Shown: piece by piece, positions 1 to 5,144 of the stretch
Layout of the letters: every line of letters begins with the position of its first letter
How positions within the stretch are numbered: the stretch's first letter is position 1
Assembly: GCA_938003605.1 (NCBI GenBank)
Contig: CALKYD010000110.1
Location: 1 to 5,883, forward strand
Reading direction: 5' to 3'
DNA from: an uncultured Sulfolobales archaeon
GTDB taxonomy: Archaea > Thermoproteota > Thermoprotei_A > Sulfolobales > Desulfurococcaceae
Length of the DNA stretch: 5,883 bases
Notes under the pieces: model-generated
Told to the model about the DNA's origin: nothing
Database searches by the model: none
The model's input: the letters and a program-made list of their open reading frames with translations, nothing else
Position numbers and translations under genes: made by a program

Positions 1-22
1 TCCGTGGAGGATGCTTAGAGCA

Positions 23-32
23 TTTATTTAAA
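23..32 (+). promoter_or_regulatory. Candidate TATA box for the epimerase gene
   Basis: TTTATTTAAA resembles the archaeal TATA element. An initiation site about 25 nt downstream would fall near 53, leaving a leader of about 24 nt that includes the G-run at 67-71. A second AT-rich candidate, CATTTAAG at 42-49, would place the transcript start only a few bases before the TTG codon. Placement is by eye. Confidence 0.4.
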
Positions 33-76
33 CCCGCTTATCATTTAAGACATAGGTAATTGAATTGGGGGTTTAG

Positions 77-985
77 TTGAGGATTCTCATAACTGGTGGA
101 GCTGGCTTCATTGGGCACAACGTCGCGCTATACTTGAGGAATAGGGGTTTTGAAGTAGTAGTAGCTGATAGCTTGGAGCGCTCAAGCTCCTATGCGCTGA
201 GGAGGTTAAGTGCGTATGAAATACCTGTAGTTAAAAGCGATGTAAGGACCTTCAATGATTACAGAGGCTTCGACGTAGTCATTCATGCCGCTGCATACGT
301 CAGCGTAGAGGAGTCCATTAAAGACCCCGTCAAGTACTTTGAAAACAATGTAGTGTCTACAGCTTGCGTAGGCTTTGAATGCGTTAAAAGAGGATGCAAG
401 TTGATTCACTTAAGCTCTGCAGCAGTCTATGGAGAACCTGTCGAGACCCCTGTGAAGGAGAGCCATAAGTTAAACCCCAAATCACCCTATGGATTAAGCA
501 AGTTGATGAGTGAACAAGTCTTGAAACAATACGCCGAACTATATAAACTCAAACACGTAGTCTTAAGGCTCTTCAACGTGTATGGACCCGGCCAAAACCC
601 CGCTTATGCAGGCGTCATCGATTCCTTCATTAGTAGACTTAGGGAGAACAGGCCCCCTATAATATATGGTGATGGAGCTCAAACAAGGGACTTCATATAT
701 GTAATCGATGTTGCGCGAGTAATAGAGGCATTTATTGAAAAAGACTTATTTAATGGAGCAGTGTACAATGTTGGTTCTGGAGAAGAAACATCAATTAATG
801 CACTAGCTGAAAGACTGATGAACGTGCTTGGAGTGAGAGCCAAGCCTATTTATGCAGCAGAAAGGCTGGGAGACATTAAGCGTAGCTCTGCAGACATATC
901 AAAGCTAAAGGAAGCCATAGGGTTCACTCCAACTCCATTGGATGAAGGCTTAAGGGAAACACTAAAAGCCCTAAACACATTGTAG
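77..985 (+). CDS. galE: UDP-glucose 4-epimerase-like NAD-dependent sugar epimerase (extended SDR)
   Basis: The protein has 302 residues, the usual length of archaeal GalE-like enzymes. The N-terminal Rossmann fold is plain: TGGAGFIG at residues 6-13, and an acidic D31 at the end of the second strand, which favours NAD over NADP. The catalytic triad is present: S114 in SSAAVYG (113-119), and Y138 with K142 in YGLSK. Further family signatures are FNVYGPGQ (166-173) and RDFIYV (204-209). Having SSA rather than TDE at the first catalytic site argues against a dTDP-glucose 4,6-dehydratase. The likely reaction is cytosolic C4 epimerisation of a UDP-hexose or uronate, feeding glycan or N-glycan synthesis; the exact sugar cannot be read from sequence. 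The start is TTG at 77: the Rossmann strand begins at once, and a G-run (67-71) sits 5 nt upstream as a weak ribosome site. The gene converges on the next gene to the right. The family call is firm; the galE name is a functional best guess. Confidence 0.88.
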   Translation: MRILITGGAGFIGHNVALYLRNRGFEVVVADSLERSSSYALRRLSAYEIPVVKSDVRTFNDYRGFDVVIHAAAYVSVEESIKDPVKYFENNVVSTACVGFECVKRGCKLIHLSSAAVYGEPVETPVKESHKLNPKSPYGLSKLMSEQVLKQYAELYKLKHVVLRLFNVYGPGQNPAYAGVIDSFISRLRENRPPIIYGDGAQTRDFIYVIDVARVIEAFIEKDLFNGAVYNVGSGEETSINALAERLMNVLGVRAKPIYAAERLGDIKRSSADISKLKEAIGFTPTPLDEGLRETLKALNTL

Positions 986-990
986 ATTAC

Positions 991-1026
991 AGCAGCAAGC
1001 ACTTCGCGACTGGAACAATTGCTGCT
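991..1026. repeat. Inverted repeat in the convergent spacer 986-1092
   Basis: AGCAGCAA (991-998) and TTGCTGCT (1019-1026) are perfect 8-nt reverse complements separated by 20 nt. They could form a stem-loop just past the stop of the epimerase gene (985), in the spacer shared with the convergent gene ending at 1093. No long T-run follows directly; a TTTT lies at 1057-1060. It may be a terminator-associated or mRNA-stabilising hairpin, or chance. Nothing else is evident in this 107-nt spacer. Confidence 0.35.
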
Positions 1027-1092
1027 AGCCTATAGAGATCTTGGGTAAGCCAACTGTTTTAAGTCCTTCGAGAGTGCTGGTAGAAGAGTCTC

Positions 1093-1893
1093 CTAAGCCA
1101 TCTCATTCGTTTTAACGAATTGCGCCAGCCACTTTAAAGTATTTGCAGCCTTAATTGATGTCCCATAAACTTCAAGTACGTACACGCTGTTCCTATTGAA
1201 GAGCTTTAATAGGGAGGCCCAGTCTATGCTGCCGCTGTATGGTGGTAAATGCTGATCCTTAGTTCCATCGTTGTCGTGCAAGTGTACTACGCCTAAGTGA
1301 TTCCTTATGTACTTGTAGAACTCCGAGAGGTTGTAGCCATTGACGTGCGCGTGGCCTACGTCAAAGCATATCCTTACATTCTCCAAGCCCTCGACCAATT
1401 CGATGAGGTCTTGGGGTAAGTTAGTGATAATCCATTTCTTAGAGCTGTTTTCAATGAAGATCGTTAATCCTAGATCTCTTGCATACAAGTCTACTTTCCT
1501 AAGCAATAGCTTATTTAATTCAAACTGCTTCTGCAGCCAATTCAGCAACTTCATGTCTAGTGAAGCCCTAGTGTAGAATGAATGAATGACCACGTGCTCC
1601 AGCCCAGCTCTACTTAGCGCCTCCAGCCAACCAATAGTTCTTTTTAAGGCTTCGCGTTCTCCAGGTACTTCACTTATGGTTGTAGGTGCATGGGCTATCT
1701 TCATGGATAAGCTGTGCGTGCTCAGTAAATCACTTATGCTTCTAGAAACTTCCACAAACTGATCTATGCTTACTCCATCTAAGTGAATGTGGCTGAGCTC
1801 TACTTCCTTAAATAAACCTGGGTTAGTAGCTAATGCTTTAACAGCTCTCTCTAAATCTAGATCGCTGTAAAGCATTGTCGAAATAGCAATCAT
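1093..1893 (-). CDS. Sugar phosphate isomerase/epimerase-like TIM-barrel protein (AP endonuclease family 2 superfamily)
   Basis: The 266 residues follow the xylose-isomerase-like TIM-barrel pattern, with a barrel strand ending in a polar or metal-ligand residue at regular intervals. These are HIHLDG (35-40), KIAHAP (65-70), HVVIHSF (100-106), IFIENS with E148, CFDVGHAH with D178, H181 and H183, VVHLHDNDG with H206 and D209, DQHLP with D213 and H215, and LEVYG with E241. The set of Glu/Asp/His ligands is intact, so a divalent-metal-dependent enzyme is expected, acting on a sugar or sugar-like substrate in the cytosol. The fold is shared by endonuclease IV, and DNA repair cannot be wholly excluded, although the protein lacks the extra third-metal His pattern I would expect for that. 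It starts at ATG 1893-1891 with no clear SD, so the transcript may have a very short leader. It has its own promoter-like AT-rich stretch, and no neighbour here fixes the substrate. Confidence 0.82.
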   Translation of the reverse strand: MIAISTMLYSDLDLERAVKALATNPGLFKEVELSHIHLDGVSIDQFVEVSRSISDLLSTHSLSMKIAHAPTTISEVPGEREALKRTIGWLEALSRAGLEHVVIHSFYTRASLDMKLLNWLQKQFELNKLLLRKVDLYARDLGLTIFIENSSKKWIITNLPQDLIELVEGLENVRICFDVGHAHVNGYNLSEFYKYIRNHLGVVHLHDNDGTKDQHLPPYSGSIDWASLLKLFNRNSVYVLEVYGTSIKAANTLKWLAQFVKTNEMA

Positions 1894-1927
1894 GTAGGTT
1901 CGCCGTGAATTGAGACACTCTTAGGCA

Positions 1928-1944
1928 ATTATAAGCATTTAAAG
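1928..1944 (-). promoter_or_regulatory. Candidate TATA region for the TIM-barrel gene
   Basis: Read on the minus strand, CTTTAAAT (1944-1937) and CTTATAAT (1935-1928) are two overlapping TATA-like elements. They would place initiation near 1914 or 1906, giving a leader of about 12-20 nt before ATG at 1893. This favours independent transcription over read-through from the nitroreductase gene upstream. Placement is by eye. Confidence 0.4.
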
Positions 1945-1951
1945 GAAAAAT
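1945..1951 (-). terminator. Possible T-rich terminator of the nitroreductase transcript
   Basis: On the minus strand a TTTTT run (from AAAAA at 1946-1950) lies about 43 nt past the nitroreductase stop at 1993. Archaeal RNA polymerase often terminates at oligo-T tracts. The run abuts the promoter-like elements of the next minus-strand gene. No stable hairpin is seen and none is required in archaea. A single five-base run is weak evidence. Confidence 0.25.
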
Positions 1952-1992
1952 CGTTATAGCTTGTAGAGCAGTAATTGTACAGTATTGCTGAA

Positions 1993-2538
1993 TCAACTTT
2001 GCTTACAGAACTCATTTATGCACATTATTTCACTAAGATCCCTTCTAGGCCCGGGGCCTGGGCTTTCATCAGGATACCCTAAGGCTATAATGGCTATTGG
2101 TACATAGTTTTCAGGTAGCTTAACTATTCTCTGTACTTCACTTATGTTCCTAAGGCTTTGAATCCACACAGTTCCAAGACCTAGGGCGTGGGCTGCAAGC
2201 ATTATGTACATGGCTGCATTAGCGCAATCCACTTGAAATGAGTGTGGGGAGACATCCTTATTACATGCAACAACAATGTTCACTGGAGCTCCCTCAAGGG
2301 GGAACGCCCATACATGTATTTTCGCAAGCATGCTCCTAACCTCCCTGTCCAACACTACAATGAACGTCCACGGCTGTCTATTCCCAGCGCTTGGGGCATA
2401 GCGAGCTACTTCAAGAACTCTATTGACTATCTCCAATGGGACTTCCTGAGGCTTAAACTTCCTTATGCTCCTCCTAGACTTCAAGAACTCCAGAAATATG
2501 TTTGAATAACTCAACGCTAATCCCCCTGCATGAATCAA
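1993..2538 (-). CDS. Nitroreductase-family FMN-dependent oxidoreductase
   Basis: The 181-residue protein has the standard nitroreductase landmarks. RRSIRKF at 22-28 is the FMN phosphate-binding arginine cluster. PSAGNRQPW at 49-57 is an FMN and active-site loop. A helix around DCANAAMYIMLAAHALGLG (104-122) runs into GTVWI. GYP (154-156) and a terminal Arg pair in RRDLSEI (165-171) complete the pattern. Such proteins are usually cytosolic homodimers that use NAD(P)H to reduce nitro compounds, quinones or flavins; this sequence does not reveal the substrate. The first start is TTG at 2538-2536, with AGGAG 4 nt upstream on the minus strand. A second in-frame TTG at residue 9, preceded by GGGGGA, is an alternative that would still keep the whole fold. 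The C-terminal segment is Pro/Gly-rich (residues 160-164), coded by a local GC-rich patch. It is divergent from the features to its right and sits 99 nt before the co-directional TIM-barrel gene. Confidence 0.87.
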   Translation of the reverse strand: MIHAGGLALSYSNIFLEFLKSRRSIRKFKPQEVPLEIVNRVLEVARYAPSAGNRQPWTFIVVLDREVRSMLAKIHVWAFPLEGAPVNIVVACNKDVSPHSFQVDCANAAMYIMLAAHALGLGTVWIQSLRNISEVQRIVKLPENYVPIAIIALGYPDESPGPGPRRDLSEIMCINEFCKQS

Positions 2539-2588
2539 GGTTCTCCTAACTAAAAACCTTTCTTAACGCGGAATTAAAGTAGTACAAA

Positions 2589-2596
2589 CTTATATA
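2589..2596 (+). promoter_or_regulatory. Strong TATA box upstream of the microprotein frame
   Basis: CTTATATA is a near-ideal archaeal TATA box, preceded by an A-rich stretch (2586-2588) suited to TFB binding. Plus-strand initiation would fall near 2617-2620, about 10 nt before the GGAGG at 2629-2633. TATATA is nearly symmetric, so the site might also serve the divergent nitroreductase gene. For that gene, minus-strand CTTTAATT near 2573-2580 is another candidate. Confidence 0.55.
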
Positions 2597-2628
2597 CTCC
2601 AGTAACACCAATTTTCAACTAGGCTAGC

Positions 2629-2633
2629 GGAGG
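2629..2633 (+). promoter_or_regulatory. Shine-Dalgarno-like GGAGG without a properly framed start
   Basis: GGAGG lies about 10 nt after the predicted transcript start. The only canonical start close by is GTG at 2637-2639, which opens a six-codon frame ending at TAA 2655-2657. The hydrophobic frame is offset by one base from that GTG. This site is the main reason to take the adjacent open frame seriously. Confidence 0.45.
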
Positions 2634-2638
2634 CGAGT

Positions 2639-2737
2639 GCCATCGCTAGTGCAGTAACGCTATTCATAGTAGCGCTAGTTCTAACACTTATCGCTCCATT
2701 CATAGCTCTCTACACAGCGTTTAAGCTAATTGAGTGA
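2639..2737 (+). CDS. Putative single-span membrane microprotein, start codon unresolved
   Basis: From 2639 to the TGA at 2735-2737 there is an open frame of 32 codons with a striking composition. About 25 consecutive residues are hydrophobic or small (LFIVALVLTLIAPFIALY in the core), followed by a short charged tail, FKLIE. That is the make-up of a single transmembrane helix. No ATG, GTG or TTG occurs in this frame before the hydrophobic segment, although the frame is open back to 2606. GTG 2637-2639 would initiate it exactly if one extra G were present, giving GTG GCC ATC. Otherwise a near-cognate ATC at 2642, 8 nt after GGAGG, is possible. Upstream TATA and GGAGG elements are well spaced. 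I do not recognise a family. It may be a real small gene with an assembly deletion, a gene with unusual initiation, or a decayed gene. The next gene, deoxyhypusine synthase, has its own promoter-like sequence. Confidence 0.35.
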   Translation, partial: AIASAVTLFIVALVLTLIAPFIALYTAFKLIE

Positions 2738-2877
2738 GCTTTAAGGAGGCAGGCCAGTTCTATATTCCATTGAAGTATGAATACCGTAGATCGTGGTCCA
2801 CCCCTTTTCAATACATTGGCAAAGCACTGTAAGCAATATATAGAGCTTCATAGAGTGTGTTGGCTGGGTGTTAGACT
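2738..2877. other. Non-coding remainder of the 339-nt spacer
   Basis: This is the rest of the gene-poor stretch 2539-2877. It contains an isolated AAGGAGG at 2743-2749 with no start codon within normal distance, a small inverted repeat GTGGTCCAC at 2793-2801, and the TATA element of the following gene at 2834-2842. Short reading frames on both strands (about 20 to 39 codons) lack ribosome sites and protein-like features, so none is called. Confidence 0.5.
2834..2842 (+). promoter_or_regulatory. TATA box of the deoxyhypusine synthase gene
   Basis: CAATATATA predicts initiation around 2863-2865. That gives a short leader of about 14 nt before GTG at 2878. The leader contains GGGTG (2866-2870), which can pair with the archaeal anti-SD and lies 7 nt before the start codon. 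Spacing of both elements supports GTG 2878 as the true start. Confidence 0.5.
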
Positions 2878-3861
2878 GTGGACTCAAGTGACTTAGTTAG
2901 TAGAGCTAGAGCAGAGCTACTTCTAAAAGCTGTTGAAGACTACTTCATTGAGTCCTCCATGACTGTGTGCGAATTAGTTGAAAAAATGAGTAGTTCAGGT
3001 GGATTCATGGCTAAACACGTGTCTCTAGCTTCAGAAATTATGGCTGAAATGTGGAGAGCTAGGGAAGTTAAGAGAATCCTCTCATTCACTGGAAACATTG
3101 TTTCAACTGGTTTACGTGGAGTAATAGCTCAGTTAATTAAAGAAGGGTTTGCAGACATTGTGATCACTACTTGTGGAGCAGTAGATCACGATATTGCTAA
3201 GGGGGTTGGGGGCAAGTACTATAGCGGCATGTTCGACGTTGACGACGTCTTTCTACACGACTTGCAAATACATAGATTGGGCAATGTATTCATACCTGTT
3301 GAAAGCTATGGAGCCATTATTGAGGACTTCGTCAAGAAGCTCATTGATGAAGCCGTTAGAGTGAAGAGAGAGTGGGGCGGCGCTGAATTACTTAAGCTTG
3401 CTGGAAGCTTAATTAATGATGGAGCTTCATTCCTTAGATCAGCTTATGAGAGGAACGTGCCAGTAATAGTTCCGGGAATAATTGATGGAGCTTTTGGATT
3501 CCACTTATTCATGCAATCCCAGTTAACGAAGTTTAAGCTCGACATCCTTGAGGATGAAAAGATCTTGGCTGACGCGATCTTTGGAGCGGAGAAGCTTGGA
3601 GCACTAATAGTTGGCGGAGGCATAAGCAAGCACCACACCATATGGTGGGCTCAATTCAAGGATGGACTGGACTACGGCATCTATGTAACGACTGCAGTAG
3701 AGTATGACGGCAGTCTCAGCGGAGCTCAGCCTAGGGAAGCTATATCGTGGAGCAAGGTGAAGCCAAGTGCTAAGAGCATCGTAGTCTACGGAGACGCTAC
3801 TGTAGTTCTTCCATTAATCGTAGCTAAAGCTATGTGCGACCTCGACAACTCAAGGCATTAA
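2878..3861 (+). CDS. dhs: Deoxyhypusine synthase
   Basis: This enzyme transfers the aminobutyl group of spermidine, via NAD, to a lysine of translation factor aIF5A, the first step of hypusine formation. At 327 residues it has the usual archaeal length. NAD-site motifs are TGNIVSTGLRG (71-81), TTCGAVDHD (97-105) and VYGDAT (303-308). The catalytic lysine is K251 in GGGISKHH (246-253), matching human Lys329. The following TTAVEYDGSLSGAQP (271-285) and EAISW are highly characteristic of the family. One oddity is that, aligned by eye on DG(203-204)...LDILED, the position of human His288 holds Gln213 (MQSQ); H209 is nearby. The start is GTG 2878; a stop lies just upstream in frame, and GGGTG precedes it by 7 nt. 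The first 20 or so residues form a short helix-like extension before the conserved MTVCELV segment. It appears monocistronic: promoter just before it, 128 nt to the next gene, and no aIF5A gene in the window. Confidence 0.95.
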   Translation: MDSSDLVSRARAELLLKAVEDYFIESSMTVCELVEKMSSSGGFMAKHVSLASEIMAEMWRAREVKRILSFTGNIVSTGLRGVIAQLIKEGFADIVITTCGAVDHDIAKGVGGKYYSGMFDVDDVFLHDLQIHRLGNVFIPVESYGAIIEDFVKKLIDEAVRVKREWGGAELLKLAGSLINDGASFLRSAYERNVPVIVPGIIDGAFGFHLFMQSQLTKFKLDILEDEKILADAIFGAEKLGALIVGGGISKHHTIWWAQFKDGLDYGIYVTTAVEYDGSLSGAQPREAISWSKVKPSAKSIVVYGDATVVLPLIVAKAMCDLDNSRH

Positions 3862-3916
3862 GGGCTCCTTCAGCTCGTAGATAAGCGTAGTGATGGAGAG
3901 CGTAGCGTAATAGCTA

Positions 3917-3926
3917 TTGATATAAG
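3917..3926 (+). promoter_or_regulatory. Candidate TATA box for the antiporter gene
   Basis: TTGATATAAG in the 128-nt spacer between the deoxyhypusine synthase and antiporter genes is TATA-like. It would start transcription near 3947-3950, giving a leader of about 40 nt. That leader contains GGAGGGG (3970-3976). The match is moderate and by eye. Confidence 0.35.
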
Positions 3927-3989
3927 GGAGTGTAAAGCAAAAAAGTAGACATTCCCAGAGGAAGTAGTTGGAGGGGTTTAAGAGTTCGA

Positions 3990-5144
3990 TTGGATGCAAT
4001 AGTCCTAATGGCTTTGACGTACGTTGCCGGAAGAGCCATAGCTCTTCCGCTTGAGAGGAGGGGGCTTAGCCAAATAATTGGCTTCATAGCAGTAGGGCTC
4101 ACTGCATCATACTTCTTAGGAGTGGATTCTGCATACTGCGCTGAGCTAAAGTCCATAGCTATGTTTTCAGCAGCTGTACTAATGTTCTACGTCGGGCTCT
4201 CAGCGCGCGTAGAGTCTATGGAGAGAGCTCCGCCAGTAATTACTGGAGTAGCTGGAGTAGCAACTACATTTGCGCTGACTTACCTAGCCCTTACTACAGT
4301 GGGCTTAAGCCCCACTAGAGCGCTAGTGCTATCGATATCCATTTCAAATACTGCTACTGAAGTAGTTGGAGCACTACTGCTTAGCTTAAGCGAAGGAGAT
4401 GTTAGAGCTATAGCCAGCAGCGCTAGCTTCATAGATGACATAGTTGTAGCAATAGCTATTGCAATCATAACGTCTGGGGAAATAGCTCCTCAATCAATTA
4501 TTACAAAGTCTATTCCAGCGGCAGCCCTAATAGCTATCTCCACGCTAATTCCTAAGAAGTTGCTGAAGAAGTATGGGGGGATAGCTAAAGTTGTTTTTAG
4601 AAGCTACAGGAACTTCGTAGTAACGTCGATGAGCATGCTGTTCTCCCTAACTATAGCATCCTATATGGCTGGCCTCGGGCCACTCATTGGTGCATACCTA
4701 GCTGGTTTAATCATTAATGGATTCAAGGAATACAGGGATCCAATGATAAGGGCGAGCATATCTATAGGGAGGTTCCTCGAGGACTTAAACGTATTTCTTG
4801 ACACAACCCTAGTCCCACTCTTCTTTAGCTACGCTGGCCTCACGGCATCAGTAATGCATATAGACATAGCGCTATTCCTCACCATATTGGCTACAGGGCT
4901 TATAGGCAAAATAATTGGGTGCGGAGTGCCTTCAGCCATCATGTTAAAGAATTCAGTTAAGGGACTTAAGGTGGGGGCAGTCATGGTTGCTAGAGGTTCT
5001 TTAGATACTGTGCTATTGAGCTCAAGCCTTAGCTTAGGGCTAATATACTTAAGTGACTACTCTACAGCCATAGCTACAGTGATTGTAACAACATTTTTCG
5101 CGCCGCTAGCTCTATCGATCATCAATAAGCGTTACGGGCTATGA
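3990..5144 (+). CDS. CPA2-family cation/proton antiporter (Na_H_Exchanger domain, NapA/Kef-like)
   Basis: This integral membrane protein has 384 residues and about a dozen hydrophobic segments spread over its whole length. That is enough for the complete antiporter core and leaves no C-terminal TrkA-N/RCK domain as in longer Kef proteins. It carries the adjacent acidic pair D149-D150 in SFIDDIVV. This is the DD motif of electrogenic CPA2 members such as NapA, and it binds the exchanged ions. The unwound-helix segment SNTATEVV (119-126) precedes it. FFSYAGL (278-284), K307 in GLIGKIIG and VARGSLDT (333-340) match other conserved positions; K307 lies where NapA/NhaA carry their functional lysine. 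The likely role is Na+ or K+/H+ exchange for pH and salt balance. TTG 3990 is the first in-frame start; GGAGGGG (3970-3976) is unusually far, about 13 nt. ATG at residue 7 (4008) is the alternative. The 3' end overlaps the opposite-strand gene by 6 bp. Confidence 0.88.
   Translation: MDAIVLMALTYVAGRAIALPLERRGLSQIIGFIAVGLTASYFLGVDSAYCAELKSIAMFSAAVLMFYVGLSARVESMERAPPVITGVAGVATTFALTYLALTTVGLSPTRALVLSISISNTATEVVGALLLSLSEGDVRAIASSASFIDDIVVAIAIAIITSGEIAPQSIITKSIPAAALIAISTLIPKKLLKKYGGIAKVVFRSYRNFVVTSMSMLFSLTIASYMAGLGPLIGAYLAGLIINGFKEYRDPMIRASISIGRFLEDLNVFLDTTLVPLFFSYAGLTASVMHIDIALFLTILATGLIGKIIGCGVPSAIMLKNSVKGLKVGAVMVARGSLDTVLLSSSLSLGLIYLSDYSTAIATVIVTTFFAPLALSIINKRYGL
4028..4049 (+). other. Perfect 9-bp hairpin inside the antiporter coding start
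   Basis: CGGAAGAGC (4028-4036) and GCTCTTCCG (4041-4049) are exact reverse complements around a CATA loop. The hairpin sits about 38 nt inside the antiporter frame. In the mRNA it would be a stable structure close to the ribosome entry region. It codes for an ordinary stretch (GRAIALP), so it is compatible with protein function. A regulatory role is inference only. Confidence 0.5.

Noticed and set aside
1..18. Possible C-terminal tail of an upstream plus-strand gene (SVEDA then TAG), with a small ATGCT/AGCAT hairpin and T-rich sequence after it.
   Set aside because: Only five codons are visible, and any frame would look open over so short a distance, so it cannot be supported as a gene.
2047..2059. 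GC-rich inverted repeat AGGCCC-G-GGGCCT.
   Set aside because: Explained by the Pro-Gly-Pro-Gly-Pro codons at the nitroreductase C-terminus, inside the coding frame, not at a transcript end.
2743..2850. Minus-strand frame of about 36 codons beginning MKLYILLTVLCQC, superficially like a lipoprotein signal.
   Set aside because: No SD or promoter, no lipobox context afterwards, and it lies across the promoter of the plus-strand gene; probably chance.
2777..2896. 39-codon ATG frame on the plus strand before deoxyhypusine synthase.
   Set aside because: No SD, mixed composition without protein-like features, runs through the TATA box and into the next gene.
3862..3989. Possible box C/D small RNA, because of GTGATGG and repeated AGCGTA words in the spacer.
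   Set aside because: No CTGA box D and no paired C'/D' elements; the C-like match is imperfect.
4449..4462. Palindrome GCAATAGCTATTGC in the antiporter gene.
   Set aside because: It follows from repeated Ile-Ala codons (ATA GCT, GCA ATA) in a membrane helix; this word recurs across the gene.
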